Shown: piece by piece, positions 47,686 to 59,587 of the stretch
Layout of the letters: every line of letters starts with the position of its first letter
How positions within the stretch are numbered: position 1 is the stretch's first letter
Assembly (NCBI GenBank): GCA_028023455.1
Contig: JAQFVV010012489.1
Span: 3,892,575-3,956,574, forward strand
DNA from: Epiperipatus broadwayi
Lineage: Eukaryota; Onychophora; Udeonychophora; Euonychophora; Peripatidae
DNA length: 64,000 nucleotides
Direction: 5' to 3'
Made by a program: the position numbers and the translations under genes
Notes under the pieces: model-generated
The model's input: the letters and a program-made list of their open reading frames with translations, nothing else
What the model was told of the DNA's origin: nothing
Database searches by the model: none

Positions 47686-48998
47686 TGTATTTTTAAAAAA
47701 AAAAAGTTGTAAGAGATATAGCTTTTCTTTTTTCCATGTTTGATATGTTTAAAATAATGTGTTCAAAGTGTAAAATTCATTGTTTAAAGTTAAAACCCAT
47801 GTACTACAACCATAGTACATATGTATTTTTTCTTCAATGTCATATATAAAGTTTTTTGTTCTTGAGACATATATGAAAAATGTATAAATAATTCATAAAT
47901 CATTTATCACTCTGTCTTAGCTGATGCCCTTATTAAAAGAAATTTTGCTAACCAGTAGTGAGTCAAATGCAAAAATATTGGAAGTGGAGGGTTCGAACTC
48001 AGAAAAAAATTATTGAGAGCAAATTTTTTTGGCTTAATGCTATGATGTATCAATTTTAAACATGTAATAACCAGACTATGAGTTTTCTTTTAGATGCATG
48101 GGTGCAACCAAGAGAAATTAAAAGAAATTGCTAGATTAGTATAAAATCTTAAATAAACTAATTTTTTTTTCAGCAAGCAAAAGCTAAATTTTCAGCTAAA
48201 CTATAGTTGGGCAGATATATAGAAAGTGTGGGAGCAGTGAGTGGTTATGCAGGAGATGATTTTTTTTTAAAAAAAAAAAGAAATATATGTATAATTTTAT
48301 TTTTGCTAAATTGAGTATATAATGTTTGTTTTATTTTAAAAGCAAAGTGAAAGAATTTAGCACGTGTATGGATATTTTTTTTTGTTTTTCTGTCTTTTCC
48401 AATAGTATGTAGTACTGTGTAGTGTATATGGAAATGTGTGTGTATATAAAATTTATGTATTTGGATATGTAGTGCTGCATATATATGTACATAGGTGTAT
48501 CTGTGTGATGTGTATGTACAATGTAGTATCTCAAAAGGGAATATATGTGTTTGAAAATTTTTATATGCATTGCATTGCTATATATTTTCTTGGAAACCCA
48601 TATACCTGGAGAAATTGTGTTGTAGCCCAAGCATAGAATTTTTTTTTCATTATATAGATGTGCAAAAATATTTTTTCTGGATTAAACAGTCGAACAAATA
48701 TTCACACCCCCAAATTATATTTCATATATATATATAGTTTTATATAACAAGATTGTGTACTAAATTTTGAAAATTTTTGTCATTCTTTTGGTCGTCACTT
48801 GAAAACTCCTAGTCAAGGCATTTTTTTTTAATGTTTTTGTTTTTTGTTTCATTGTATGTCCGGAATGTACTTTAGTCAAATAGGGTTTTAGATAGAAATT
48901 TTGTTATATATATTACTGTTTTAATTACTATTACTCTCAAATTTTTTTTTTATATTGTACTAACTAATCCTATTCTAAGAATTTTATATATATATATA
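47686..48998. other. AT-rich non-coding DNA
   Basis: No gene. The overlapping frames at 48331-48636 read a TGTATATGG-rich stretch on both strands and are not coding. A string CATAGAATTTTTTTTTCAT occurs at 47599 and 48634. Confidence 0.45.
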
Positions 48999-51893
48999 TA
49001 TGTCCACAGATGGCGTCCTACCAAGACTGCCAATCAAGCGTATGTTTTGTTTACATAAACGTCAGAGTAGTTAGTATTCACTATCTCTAACTATAATTCC
49101 ACTTTCAGATCATGATTTCAAGCTATTTGCTATCGTCAGTGAAAGACAGGAATAAAGAAACTAGATCTGAATACAAACTCTGAGCGTTTATGAAACAATT
49201 TCTATTCAGCTTGCAAGCGTGAATTTTTTAGACACGTAATGTCTTCAAACTCAGCATAGCAAACCAGATAGCTACATGGGTCTGATCTCAGTTCAGCATC
49301 ACCACATAGTAGAAGCCTCTGCAATCTATATCATTGCAAGAAAGACCTCAAAGGTACATTTATGATAAACAAAAATGCAAGTTAGCAAGTTTTTTAACTT
49401 GCTAACGCTTGTATTTATGTCCACAGATGGCGTCCTACCAAGACTGCCAATCAAGCGTATGTTTTGTTTACATAAACGTCAGAGTAGTTAGTATTCACTA
49501 TCTCTAACTATAATTCCACTTTCAGATCATGATTTCAAGCTATTTGCTATCGTCAGTGAAAGACAGGAATAAAGAAACTAGATCTGAATACAAACTCTGA
49601 GCGTTTATGAAACAATTTCTATTCAGCTTGCAAGCGTGAATTTTTTAGACACGTAATGTCTTCAAACTCAGCATAGCAAACCAGATAGCTACATGGGTCT
49701 GATCTCAGTTCAGCATCACCACATAGTAGAAGCCTCTGCAATCTATATCATTGCAAGAAAGACCTCAAAGGTACATTTATGATAAACAAAAATGCAAGTT
49801 AAAAAACTTGCTAACGCTTGTATTTATGTCCACAGATGGCGTCCTACCAAGACTGCCAATCAAGCATATGTTTTGTTTACATAAATGTCAGAGTAGTTAG
49901 TATTCACTATCTCTAACTATAATTCCACTTTCAGATCATGATTTCAAGCTATTTGCTATCGTCAGTGAAAGACAGGAATAAAGAAACTAGATCTGAATAC
50001 AAACTCTGAGCGTTTATGAAACAATTTCTATTCAGCTTGCAAGCGTGAATTTTTTAGACACGTAATGTCTTCAAACTCAGCATAGCAAACCAGATAGCTA
50101 CATGGGTCTGATCTCAGTTCAGCATCACCACATAGTAGAAGCCTCAAAGATACATTTATGATAAACAAAAATGCAAGTTAAAAAACTTGCTAATGCTTGT
50201 ATTTATGTCCACAGATGGCGTCCTACCAAGACTGCCAATCAAGCGTATGTTTTGTTTACATAAACGTCAGAGTAGTTAGTATTCACTATCTCTAACTATA
50301 ATTCCACTTTCAGATCATGATTTCAAGCTATTTGCTATCGTCAGTGAAAGACAGGAATAAAGAAACTAGATATGAATACAAACTCTGAGCGTTTATGAAA
50401 CAATTTCTATTCAGCTTGCAAGCGTGAATTTTTTAGACACGTAATGTCTTCAAACTCAGCATAGCAAACCAGATAGCTACATGGGTCTGATCTCAGTTCA
50501 GTATCACCACATAGTAGAAGCCTCTGCAATCTATATCATTGCAAGAAAGACCTCAAAGGTACATTTATGATAAACAAAAATGCAAGTTAAAAAACTTGCT
50601 AACGCTTGTATTTATGTCCACAGATGGCGTCCTACCAAGACTGCCAATCAAGCGTATGTTTTGTTTACATAAATGTCAGAGTAGTTAGTATTCACTATCT
50701 CTAACTATAATTCCACTTTCAGATCATGATTTCAAGCTATTTGCTATCGTCAGTGAAAGACAGGAATAAAGAAACTAGATCTGAATACAAACTCTGAGCG
50801 TTTATGAAACAATTTCTATTCAGCTTGCAAGCATGAATTTTTTAGACACGTAATGTCTTCAAACTCAGCATAGCAAACCAGATAGCTACATGGGTCTGAT
50901 CTCAGTTCAGCATCACCACATAGTAGAAGCCTCTGCAATCTATATCATTGCAAGAAAGACCTCAAAGGTACATTTATGATAAACAAAAATGCAAGTTAAA
51001 AAAACTTGCTAACGCTTGTATTTATGTCCACAGATGGCGTCCTACCAAGACTGCCAATCAAGCGTATGTTTTGTTTACATAAACGTCAGAGTAGTTAGTA
51101 TTCACTATCTCTAACTATAATTCCACTTTCAGATCATGATTTCAAGCTATTTGCTATCGTCAGTGAAAGACAGGAATAAAGAAACTAGATCTGAATACAA
51201 ACTCTGAGCGTTTATGAAACAATTTCTATTCAGCTTGCAAGCGTGAATTTTTTAGACACGTAATGTCTTCAAACTCAGCATAGCAAACCAGATAGCTACA
51301 TGGGTCTGATCTCAGTTCAGCATCACCACATAGTAGAAGCCTCTGCAATCTATATCATTGCAAGAAAGACCTCAAAGGTACATTTATGATAAACAAAAAT
51401 GCAAGTTAAAAAACTTGCTAACGCTTGTATTTATGTCCACAGATGGCGTCCTACCAAGACTGCCAATCAAGTGTATGTTTTGTTTACATAAACGTCAGAG
51501 TAGTTAGTATTCACTATCTCTAACTATAATTCCACTTTCAGATCATGATTTCAAGCTATTTGCTATCGTCAGTGAAAGACAGGAATAAAGAAACTAGATC
51601 TGAATACAAACTCTGAGCGTTTATGAAACAATTTCTATTCAGCTTGCAAGCGTGAATTTTTAGACACGTAATGTCTTCAAACTCAGCATAGCAAACCAGA
51701 TAGCTACATGGGTCTGATCTCAGTTCAGCATCACCACATAGTAGAAGCCTCTGCAATCTATATCATTGCAAGAAAGACCTCAAAGGTACATTTATGATAA
51801 ACAAAAATGCAAGTTAAAAAACTTGCTAACGCTTGTATTTATGTCCACAGATGGCGTCCTACCAAGACTGCCGATCAAGCGTATGTTTTGTTT
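48999..51893 (+). repeat. satellite-like tandem array, ~409-bp unit, seven full copies
   Basis: GTCCACAGATGGCGTCCTAC recurs at 49002, 49419, 49828, 50207, 50616, 51026, 51435 and 51843 (the last truncated after ~50 bp). Spacings are 417, 409, 379, 409, 410, 409 and 408 bp. Units differ by only a few bases. Unit 3 lacks 30 bp between two CTC strings, and unit 7 lacks one T in a six-T run. The unit is GC-richer (~40%) than the window, ends in a hairpin (GCAAGTT / AACTTGC) and starts with a splice-like string. The left border is a (TA)n run. No long frame is conserved; the frames at 51556-51756 and 51766-52008 arise only in the last units. Confidence 0.95.
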
Positions 51894-53385
51894 AAACTCC
51901 TTAAGAAAAAAAAAATTAGCATGTACCGGTCAGTTTCGTCTGTTCATTCAACACGAGCTAGCATCTAGGCAAAAGCACCGCGAGTCCAACCATGTGCGAG
52001 ATACCTAGGTCAGGCACACTCATGAACTCTGCCCTATTTACCCATTTTCCAGCTCTGGCAACTTATGAGCAATGCTGCTGATGATACACGAACCAATCCC
52101 ATCTTTCCCAGCCGGCACTCACAAAGCGGAAACATAAAAAGACTCTAACTGGAAGTGACTTATTATAGATATATTATTATGATTAGCGGAATTTTATCAT
52201 CTAGTACCTTAAACCTTGCTATATAACATAACACATTATTATTATTCAATAAATGAAACAATGACTCTGATATTTTAAATGTATGAAAGATTTATTAAAT
52301 TAGCTTAATATAAATATAACAGAGTAATGGCGTTATCTGTCAACTATAAATTTCACGTTTTCTTTCCATTAAACCCTCTCACAGTAATACAAATCAAGTG
52401 TACTTATTTAAGTTACGCTGCAATGACAAATAACTAATAGGTTTGTTTATTGCGGCGATTTATGTCAATAGTTAATACGAGAAATAAACATGATTTTTGA
52501 TAGCATAAGAATAGGGCTGTTTCCAGTTATTAAGTATGATATTTAGTAAAAGATAGCACTTTACGATTATTGATTTTATGGTAATGACATTTGACAAGTA
52601 ACTCAATATCTGCATTTGCGAAACAAATATGTGTGTGGGACATGAGAATGGTGTCGCAAAATGGCGCACCTTTGAATATTAATAGAAAATATACAATTTG
52701 TGACTAACCATTTAGCAAAATCATAACAGTATGATTTAAGAGCATAGATAGGGTTTAACTAGAAGGAAAAGTGGAGGAGCGGTGTGTATATTATGGCGAT
52801 TTGTTGAAATCCATTTTAGGATCGAAGAACGTGCTTCAAATTATGTGAACGAAGAAAGATGACTGACTTAACTGCAAACTTTAGGCAGAGTCGAGTCATA
52901 AGATGAAGAATGCACTTTATGAAGTTGCCATGGGCCAGAATGTTTCTTCCGGAGCAGTCCCCATGCAATCATATATCTAGTGCCGAAGAAATCAAAAGGG
53001 ATTACCGACCCTGTTCTTGGACGTGGAGAGTAAGATCTGGGGTTCGGGTCTTACCGAGACCCCATGGAATGAAGCACAAAAAGATAGATATGAGAATCTA
53101 TAGAAGGCCCGTATACACGCAACGCTTAAATTAATATAATATACAAGTTTTAATACTAAGAAATGGAAATTTATTACCTATCTGAATTAATAACTCTTCG
53201 TACTGGTATGATTTAAACTACTCAAATGGCCATGCAATAATTGAAATTAACGCTGATATTATAGATTAAAGAATGATAGAATCCCCTCCCTGTTAATTAC
53301 TTTTAAATGACAGATATCTATAACTTCCCACAACGTATAAATGGTAGAAATACTTGTTTTTTTTTTGAAGCACTTTTGAAAATAC

Positions 53386-53474
<89 letters not shown>

Positions 53475-54286
53475 TCAGTTTAACTAATTATTACTATGAT
53501 TTTAACCAGACACAGCCAAATTAGGCCATTGTAATTAAACTATAAATTCTAGATCCGGGTATATAAATTGTTCGTTGATTCATGTAATCTCTGCTTTCTA
53601 TATTTCAATATATCTGTAAAAAAATAATATTTTTTTTCGTATTTAAATTATGTAATGCAAAAAAAATTTTTTTTCTCTTTTTCTTGCCTCCTTTGTTCTT
53701 CCTTAATTGTTCACAGGAATTATGGAGAAATGAAACAATAAGATTCATATTCGAATCTTAAGTTTCACCTTTTCTGTTGTCTCTCACTGACCGGTCTATC
53801 CCGCCCAAATTTAAACTTTTTGGTATCGAATTGTGTGTGTAGCAATATTAAAAATGTATAAATATATGTAGAATTCAGCATAAACATGCAGACATTTCGA
53901 TCTCAAATTAAAGGCAATAAATAGGGATAAAATAATATAATTTAGATTTCTTTTAGTTATATAATTTTGTATAATTTTAATCATTTATTTTGGATTATAA
54001 AGTTCATATTTATTGCTTTGTTTAAATTTCATTTAATAATAATTATAAAAAATCTGATGTAATATTTAATTAAAAGGCATAGGTCAGTGATAGATAATAG
54101 TTTAATTAAAGAAAAATTTCCCAAAATGTAATTAGTAAATGTAAAATGTAAACAATAGAACGGCAGCTTTCTTTATAATTAAAACCAACAAAATGCATTG
54201 ATTATCCTCAGGGCAGATTAAGTAGAACCTAAAAACACCTTAACAAAAATGTGAAAGATCAAGATAAGAAAAGAGGCCATCTTAGA
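51894..54286. other. unclassified region after the array
   Basis: 51894-52140 and 52740-53130 have higher GC. The plus frame 52910-53134 (with RPCSWTWRVRSGVRVLPRPHG) has no recognisable domain; a GGGTCT / AGACCC hairpin lies at about 53045-53065. No gene can be supported. Confidence 0.4.
53387..53471. repeat. (TA)n microsatellite
   Basis: About 85 bp of alternating TA. Confidence 0.9.
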
Positions 54287-54473
54287 CTGGCTGGAGACAT
54301 TCACTTAAACTTTAGCTCTCTGCTCGATCACTGAGAGTCTCCAAAATATAAAAATAAATTGTTCCTGCCAAGGTATGAACAAGTAAAAGCACCTAGATTA
54401 TTCTCTATCAGGAGATGGCCTATCAGATGCCAAACTTTCCATTGCCCATCATAAATTCACCATGAAGATCTGC

Positions 54474-54650
54474 TGCCTGAAATAAATGAGAAAGCTGCTG
54501 CTGCTGTTAAAGTAAATGAAACATCTAAATACAAGAAAGAATTGCCACTCATGAACTATTTGCTACTAAACCAATGGACTCAGAAAACTTCTTATAAAAC
54601 AGATACCTGTCTGTGTTCAAACTCTAGAGTACTCTAATAATATGCTATAG
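54474..54650 (+). other. open island within copy A (plus strand)
   Basis: A plus frame from about 54474 reads HHEDLLPEINEKAAAAVKVN then continues to a stop near 54637. The same frame is open in copy B (about 57064-57242) with a few substitutions. Lys, Glu and Asn rich; no recognisable domain. It may be a leftover coding piece or chance. Confidence 0.3.
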
Positions 54651-55159
54651 CTCTTCTTCATACTACTTATCTAAATTATAAAATGTAAAAACTACCATAT
54701 GTATAACTAAAACTGAATAATTAACTTAATGTGTAAATTTCTCTAATAACCTAGCTTACCTCATTCTATCTTTTTTGGGTGTGTATTTCTAAAATCTACC
54801 TTTTATCTATATTTACTATTTAATTACTGCATGCTCATAATTGTCTCAGTTTTCAAAGTTTAAATCTATGATCACTTGAAATAGTGAGTGCGTGTCAGAT
54901 TTCATTAACATTACTTTCATAAATAATTTAATTTTCATATAAATGACATGCATTCAATGCTTCATTTATTGCAATGCAGGGGTCTACAACTTCGCAAATG
55001 GCTGGTGTATTAGTTGTAATAATCCCCAGTTTATATATGTTTTGCATTTATTAAATCTTAATGAATAATTCCATAAAATTACATTTCTATGAGAGTCACC
55101 AAAGTTCTTTAGAAAATGTTGATAATGAAGGGCCGAGTTAGAAATCTATTTACATCTTA

Positions 55160-55414
55160 TCATAATCGTTTATACATTATACATGTGTTACGTTTTAGAG
55201 ATGCGATGACCCATTCTGCCGTGAAATTTCCGGATTCTTCAGGGTTGAAATTAACCCCAGTCATCCTACACAAGCGGACATAATGGGTGCTCCCATAGGA
55301 TTTGACGATGTCATGCAGCCAGAGGGCAAACTGTGACACGGACCGCTTGTCCCTGGTTATGCTTATGTGACACCTTACTTCGTAGGGCCGATGGCAGAGA
55401 CCAGCCTGACATTC
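55160..55414 (-). CDS. 84-codon frame conserved between copies A and B, unknown
   Basis: On the minus strand a stop-free frame of exactly 84 codons plus TGA follows an upstream TAA. The peptide includes RPYEVRCHISITRDKRSVSQ, WLHDIVKSY, THYVRLCRMTG and NFNPEESGNF. The same frame, same length, is open in copy B (57768-58022). Between copies this frame changes fewer residues than the overlapping plus-strand frame (about 8 versus 11 by eye). There is no ATG at its start, so it would be an internal exon or part of a spliced or frameshifted protein. Family not recognised. Confidence 0.35.
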   Translation of the reverse strand, partial: ECQAGLCHRPYEVRCHISITRDKRSVSQFALWLHDIVKSYGSTHYVRLCRMTGVNFNPEESGNFTAEWVIASLKRNTCIMYKRL

Positions 55415-55908
55415 TTATAAACTCATTCATGGCATTGCAGTTTCGATATACAGCCATTCCATATTGCCATTCTAAAGCGTACCACATGTTCCTTTACTTA
55501 ATTTTATTATTCTATATATCACTCCGCCTCTGCATTATCTTCGTAATTCACTCTCAAATAAATGTTTGCCCTTAGTTATAAATAAATATTTTAAGTAAAT
55601 AAATATATGTCTGCCGCTAATCTTATAAACCTTACTTTAGACTCTTGAATTGCAAAGATATAAATCCCTCCAGGCATGCATTAAAATACTTACTCGAGAA
55701 TTTTAAGTAGCTAGATTACGCCTTCAAATAAGTGAATTCCTTTTGTAAACAAATAAATGTATTCTTTAAAATATAATCATGTCGCAAATGCCACTACTGA
55801 AGCTTTTAATCCATAAAATATTATTAGTAAATGATCTTATTAAAATGTGTTAATAAATAATTTTAAACTATACGTCTGCAGTTACGTTTCATTTATTCGA
55901 TATCCATT

Positions 55909-56234
55909 CTATACAATATATCCTCGATTATGTAAATATAAATGTTTAATATTAGTTTGATTATTGGCTAACTCGACAATAAAATCATGAATCTCTTGCA
56001 TATCCCTGACCACCATGCCTAAAGAAATATTTACTAATGTCACATCAGATGCGTTGTTTCGTGGATTGTATTGTGGAACCGATAAACTATGTTCGAACTC
56101 AGTACCACGGATGGCTTCGATACCTCGATGGTGCTGCTGTTCTGTGTGGTGCTCTAATTCTGCACTATGTTTACGAGTCACACGTTTTCTGACTGTTACA
56201 TAGTAGAATTTTTTTTTAGCATTTGGTGCCCAAC
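55909..56234 (-). pseudogene. possible second coding island, open in A, stopped in B
   Basis: A minus frame enters at the copy's end and reads VRKRVTRKHSAELEHHTEQQ, later NASDVTLVNISLGMVVRDMQ, stopping at 55909. In copy B the equivalent has stops where CGA became TGA (two sites). The ATG of the longer frame (56304) lies outside the repeat, so the start is not real. Protein-like composition, no known domain. Confidence 0.3.
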
Positions 56235-56891
56235 GTTTCATTGTTTGACCGGTACAATATATATATACATTTTCTCTAGCAATGATATAATTTAACAAAT
56301 TCATAATAAAACTTTGTCTATTTCTTGGGAATATAAAAAGTAATTCATTTTACATTAGTACAAACCCATTAGTACTTTTTATAGCTAATGTTCATTTATC
56401 AAAAATCTGAAAATTATAAACATACTAAAAAATCTTTGGAAGTTTTTAGAAAAGAAAGTTGCAGATCAAAACTTTATGAGATCTAGTCAAAGGATAGTCA
56501 CTTTTAGTAAAGTTATTGAAACATTTCTGAAAGAGCCAGCCACCTCACTGTTATTAAGAATTCTAATCATATATATCAAACTTCTAAATGCAAGATATAT
56601 ATAATGAGAAAGAGCACTATTAGAGTAAAAAGTGCAAAATTCTTCCACAATGTTTTTTTAATATCAACCTAATAAAACTAAGTAGATATTGGTAAAATTA
56701 TCCTTGATTGATTTAACCCCCCTCCCCAAAAAAATCCCACAAAAACAGGTAGAATAGTTTCTAAAAAAAATTAGGACATAAAAACAAAATAAGCCTTGAA
56801 AAATTTGAAAGAATATTATTAAAACAGAAACTATTTCAAAATTTTAGAATGAAACTAAAAATATAAGATCATAGAACGAGAGTTGGGAAAT
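56235..56891. other. spacer between the 1.95-kb repeats
   Basis: About 660 bp of AT-rich, A-rich DNA without a recognisable gene, gag, pol or polypurine tract. If the repeats were LTRs of one element, this would be all that is left of its interior. Confidence 0.4.
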
Positions 56892-58848
56892 CTGGCTGGA
56901 GACATTCACTTAAACTTTAGCTCTGCTCTCGATCACTGAGAGTCTCCAAAATATAAAAATAAATTGTTCCTGCCAAGGTATGACTGATTAAAAGCACCTA
57001 GATTATTCTCGATCGGGAGATGGCCTATCAGATGCCGGACTTTCCATTGCCCATCATAAATTCACCATGAAGATCTGCTGCCTGAAATAAATGAGAAAGC
57101 TGATGCTGCTGTTAAAGTAAATGAAACATCTAAATACAAGAAAGAATTGCCACTCATGAACTATTTGCTACTAAACCAATGGATTCGGAAAACTTCTTAT
57201 AAAACAGGTACCTGTCTGTGTTCAAACTCTAGAGTACTCTAATAACATGCTATAGCTCTTCTTCATATTTCTTATCTAAATTATAAAATGTAAAAACTAT
57301 CATTTGTATAACTAAATTTGAATAATTAATTTAATGTGTAAATTTCTCTAATAATCTTGCTTACCTCACTCTATCTTTCTTGGGTGCGTATTTCTCAAAT
57401 CTATATTTTATCTATATTTAATATTTAATTATTGCATGCTCATAATTGTCTCAATTTTCAAAGTTTAAATCTATGATCGCTTGAAACAGTGAATGCGTGT
57501 CAAATTTTCATTAATATTTACTTTCATAAATAACTTAACTTTCATATAAATCAACACACATTCAATGCACCATTTATTGTAATGCAGGGTCTACTACTTC
57601 GCAAATGGCTGGCATATTAGTTGTAATAATTCCCAGTTTATATATGTTTTGTATTTATTAAATCTTAATGAATAATTCTAGAAAATTACATTTCTTTGAG
57701 AGTCGCTAATGTTCTTTAGTAAATGTTGATAATGTAGGGCCGAGTTAGAAATCTATTTAAAATCTTATCATAATCGTTTATCCATTATACATGTGTTACA
57801 TTTTTGAGATGCAATGACCCATTCTGCCATGAAATTTCCAGATTCTTCAGGGTTGAAATTAACCCCAGTCATCCTACACAAGTGGACATAATGGGTGCTC
57901 TTGTAGGACTTGACAATGTCATGCAGCCAGCCAGCAAACTGCGACATGGACCGCTTGTCCCTGGTTATGCTTATGTGACACCTTACTTCGTCGGGCCAAT
58001 GGCAGAGACCAGCCCAACATTCTTATAAACTCATTCGCGGCATTGCAGTTTCGATATACTGTCATTCCATATCGCCTTTCTAAAGCGTACCACATGTTCC
58101 TTTTTTAATTTTATTATTCTATATATCACTCCGCCTCTGTATTATCTTCATAATTCACTCTCAAATAAATGTTTGCCCTTAGTTATAAATAAATATTTTA
58201 ATTAAATAAATATATGTCTGCCACTACTCTTATAACCCTTACTTTAGACTCTTCATTGCAAAGGTATAAATCCCTCCAGGCATGCATTAGAAATACTTAC
58301 TCAAGAATTTTAGGTTGCTAGATTACGCCTTCAAATAAATGAATTCCTTTTGTAAACAAATAAATAAATGTATTCTTTAAAATATAATCATGTCGCAAAT
58401 CCCGCTACTGAAGCTTTTAATCCATAAAATATTATTAGTAAATGATCTTATTAAAATATGTTAATAAATAATTTTAAACTATACATATGCAGTTATGTTT
58501 CATTTATTTGATACCCATTCTATATAATATTTCCTCGATTATATAAATATGAATGTTTAATTAATATTAGTTTGATTATTGGCTAACTCGAAAATAAAAT
58601 CATGAATCTCTTGCATATCCCTGACCACCATGCCTAAAGAAATATTTACTAATGTCACATCAGATGCATTGTTTCATGGATTGTATTGTGGAATCGATAA
58701 ACTATGTTTGAACTCTGTACCACGGGTGGCTTCGCTACCTCAATGGTGCTGCTGTTCTGTGTGGTGGTCGAATTCTGCACTATGTTTATGAGTCACACGT
58801 TTTCTAACTGTTACATAGTAGAATTTTTTTTAGCATTTGGCGCCCAAC
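56892..58848 (+). repeat. 1.95-kb direct repeat, copy B (LTR-like)
   Basis: Same start (CTGGCTGGAGACATTC) and end (TAGCA, TT, TGGCGCCCAAC, 58831-58848) as copy A. At the end it keeps the CG that A has lost, while inside it has lost several CGs that A keeps. Since both copies carry the primer-site-like end, they are not simply the two LTRs of one full element. Confidence 0.75.
57768..58022 (-). CDS. 84-codon frame, copy B counterpart
   Basis: Same position and length as 55160-55414, with changes such as R/W, Y/D, V/M, G/K, R/H and T/M and no stop or indel. The overlapping plus-strand frame (57804-58028) is also open here but has a TGA in copy A. Function unknown. Confidence 0.35.
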   Translation of the reverse strand, partial: ECWAGLCHWPDEVRCHISITRDKRSMSQFAGWLHDIVKSYKSTHYVHLCRMTGVNFNPEESGNFMAEWVIASQKCNTCIMDKRL

Positions 58849-59587
58849 ATTATAAGAACGCAAAAATATAAGGGAATCCCAAGAACCTTATAAAGAGGAA
58901 AACATTATAAAACTTCAAGGTAAAGAACTGTTTTTTCACAAATATATCACGAAAACAAGTTTTTTGTCGCACCTGATGTATTTAATAATGTGTACTTTTT
59001 GTGTCCAAAGAAATGTCCTATAGTATTTACCAGCATTGACATATTGTCTTACTTAATCATATATATATTATAGATGCACTTTTTGAATTTAATCGACAGA
59101 AAACAGTTGTCAGTGGTTTTTATTCAAAAATATTTGTTATAGCCTATAATTATGATCTAATGGAAACAATTTTAAAATTAATCCACAAATTGATGGGAAG
59201 TTATACCAGCACTTTGTATAAATATTTTTTCTAGTATTTAGCAAATTAACTATGATAAATTAATAATTTATTCAAAAGTACAATCTTTTTGTTTTTAAAT
59301 ATCTATATCTAGAAAAAGAAAAACAATATGAATTAAAAATATAATAAAAAATCAAAATAAATTTCTGAATTATATTTTATTATTATATTTTTTATTTAAA
59401 TATAAATAAAAATATATATTTAATTATTTGTTAAGGTTTTTATTTTTTTTTATGTAATAATATGTTAAAGATATTTAATTTTTTTTATTATTTGTATTTG
59501 ATTTTGTTTTTGCTTTTCTTTTTTTCTCCACAAAAATACAAATTATATTTAGTACAAATATAATATTTATACTTAAACTATATGTAA
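58849..59587. other. AT-rich non-coding DNA
   Basis: Nothing recognisable. Confidence 0.5.

Larger units (their letters stand above)
54287..56234 (+). repeat. 1.95-kb direct repeat, copy A (LTR-like)
   Basis: Starts CTGGCTGGAGACATTC and ends TAGCA, TT, TGGTGCCCAAC. Copy B (56892-58848) has the same ends and matches along its whole length with many point differences, largely CG versus TG/CA. Sequence diverges immediately outside both ends. The TG...CA ends followed by a tRNA-Lys-type primer-site string suggest a long LTR with adjoining leader. Confidence 0.75.

Noticed and set aside
48331-48636. Overlapping frames on both strands
   Set aside because: Low-complexity TGTATATG-rich DNA read in both directions.
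49054-49070. AAACGTCAGAG in each array unit as the 3' half of a hammerhead
   Set aside because: Preceded by TA rather than G at the GAAA position and no CUGAUGA or pairing stem nearby on either side of the unit.
51556-52008. Frames of 66 and 80 codons at the end of the tandem array
   Set aside because: They appear only because the last unit lacks one T or is truncated; the other units do not keep them open.
52910-53134. 74-codon plus frame in a GC-richer stretch
   Set aside because: No domain, no conserved copy and no splice context; kept only as an unclassified region.
55909-56304. 131-codon minus frame as an intact gene
   Set aside because: Its ATG lies outside the repeated unit and copy B has stops in the same frame; treated as a decayed island.
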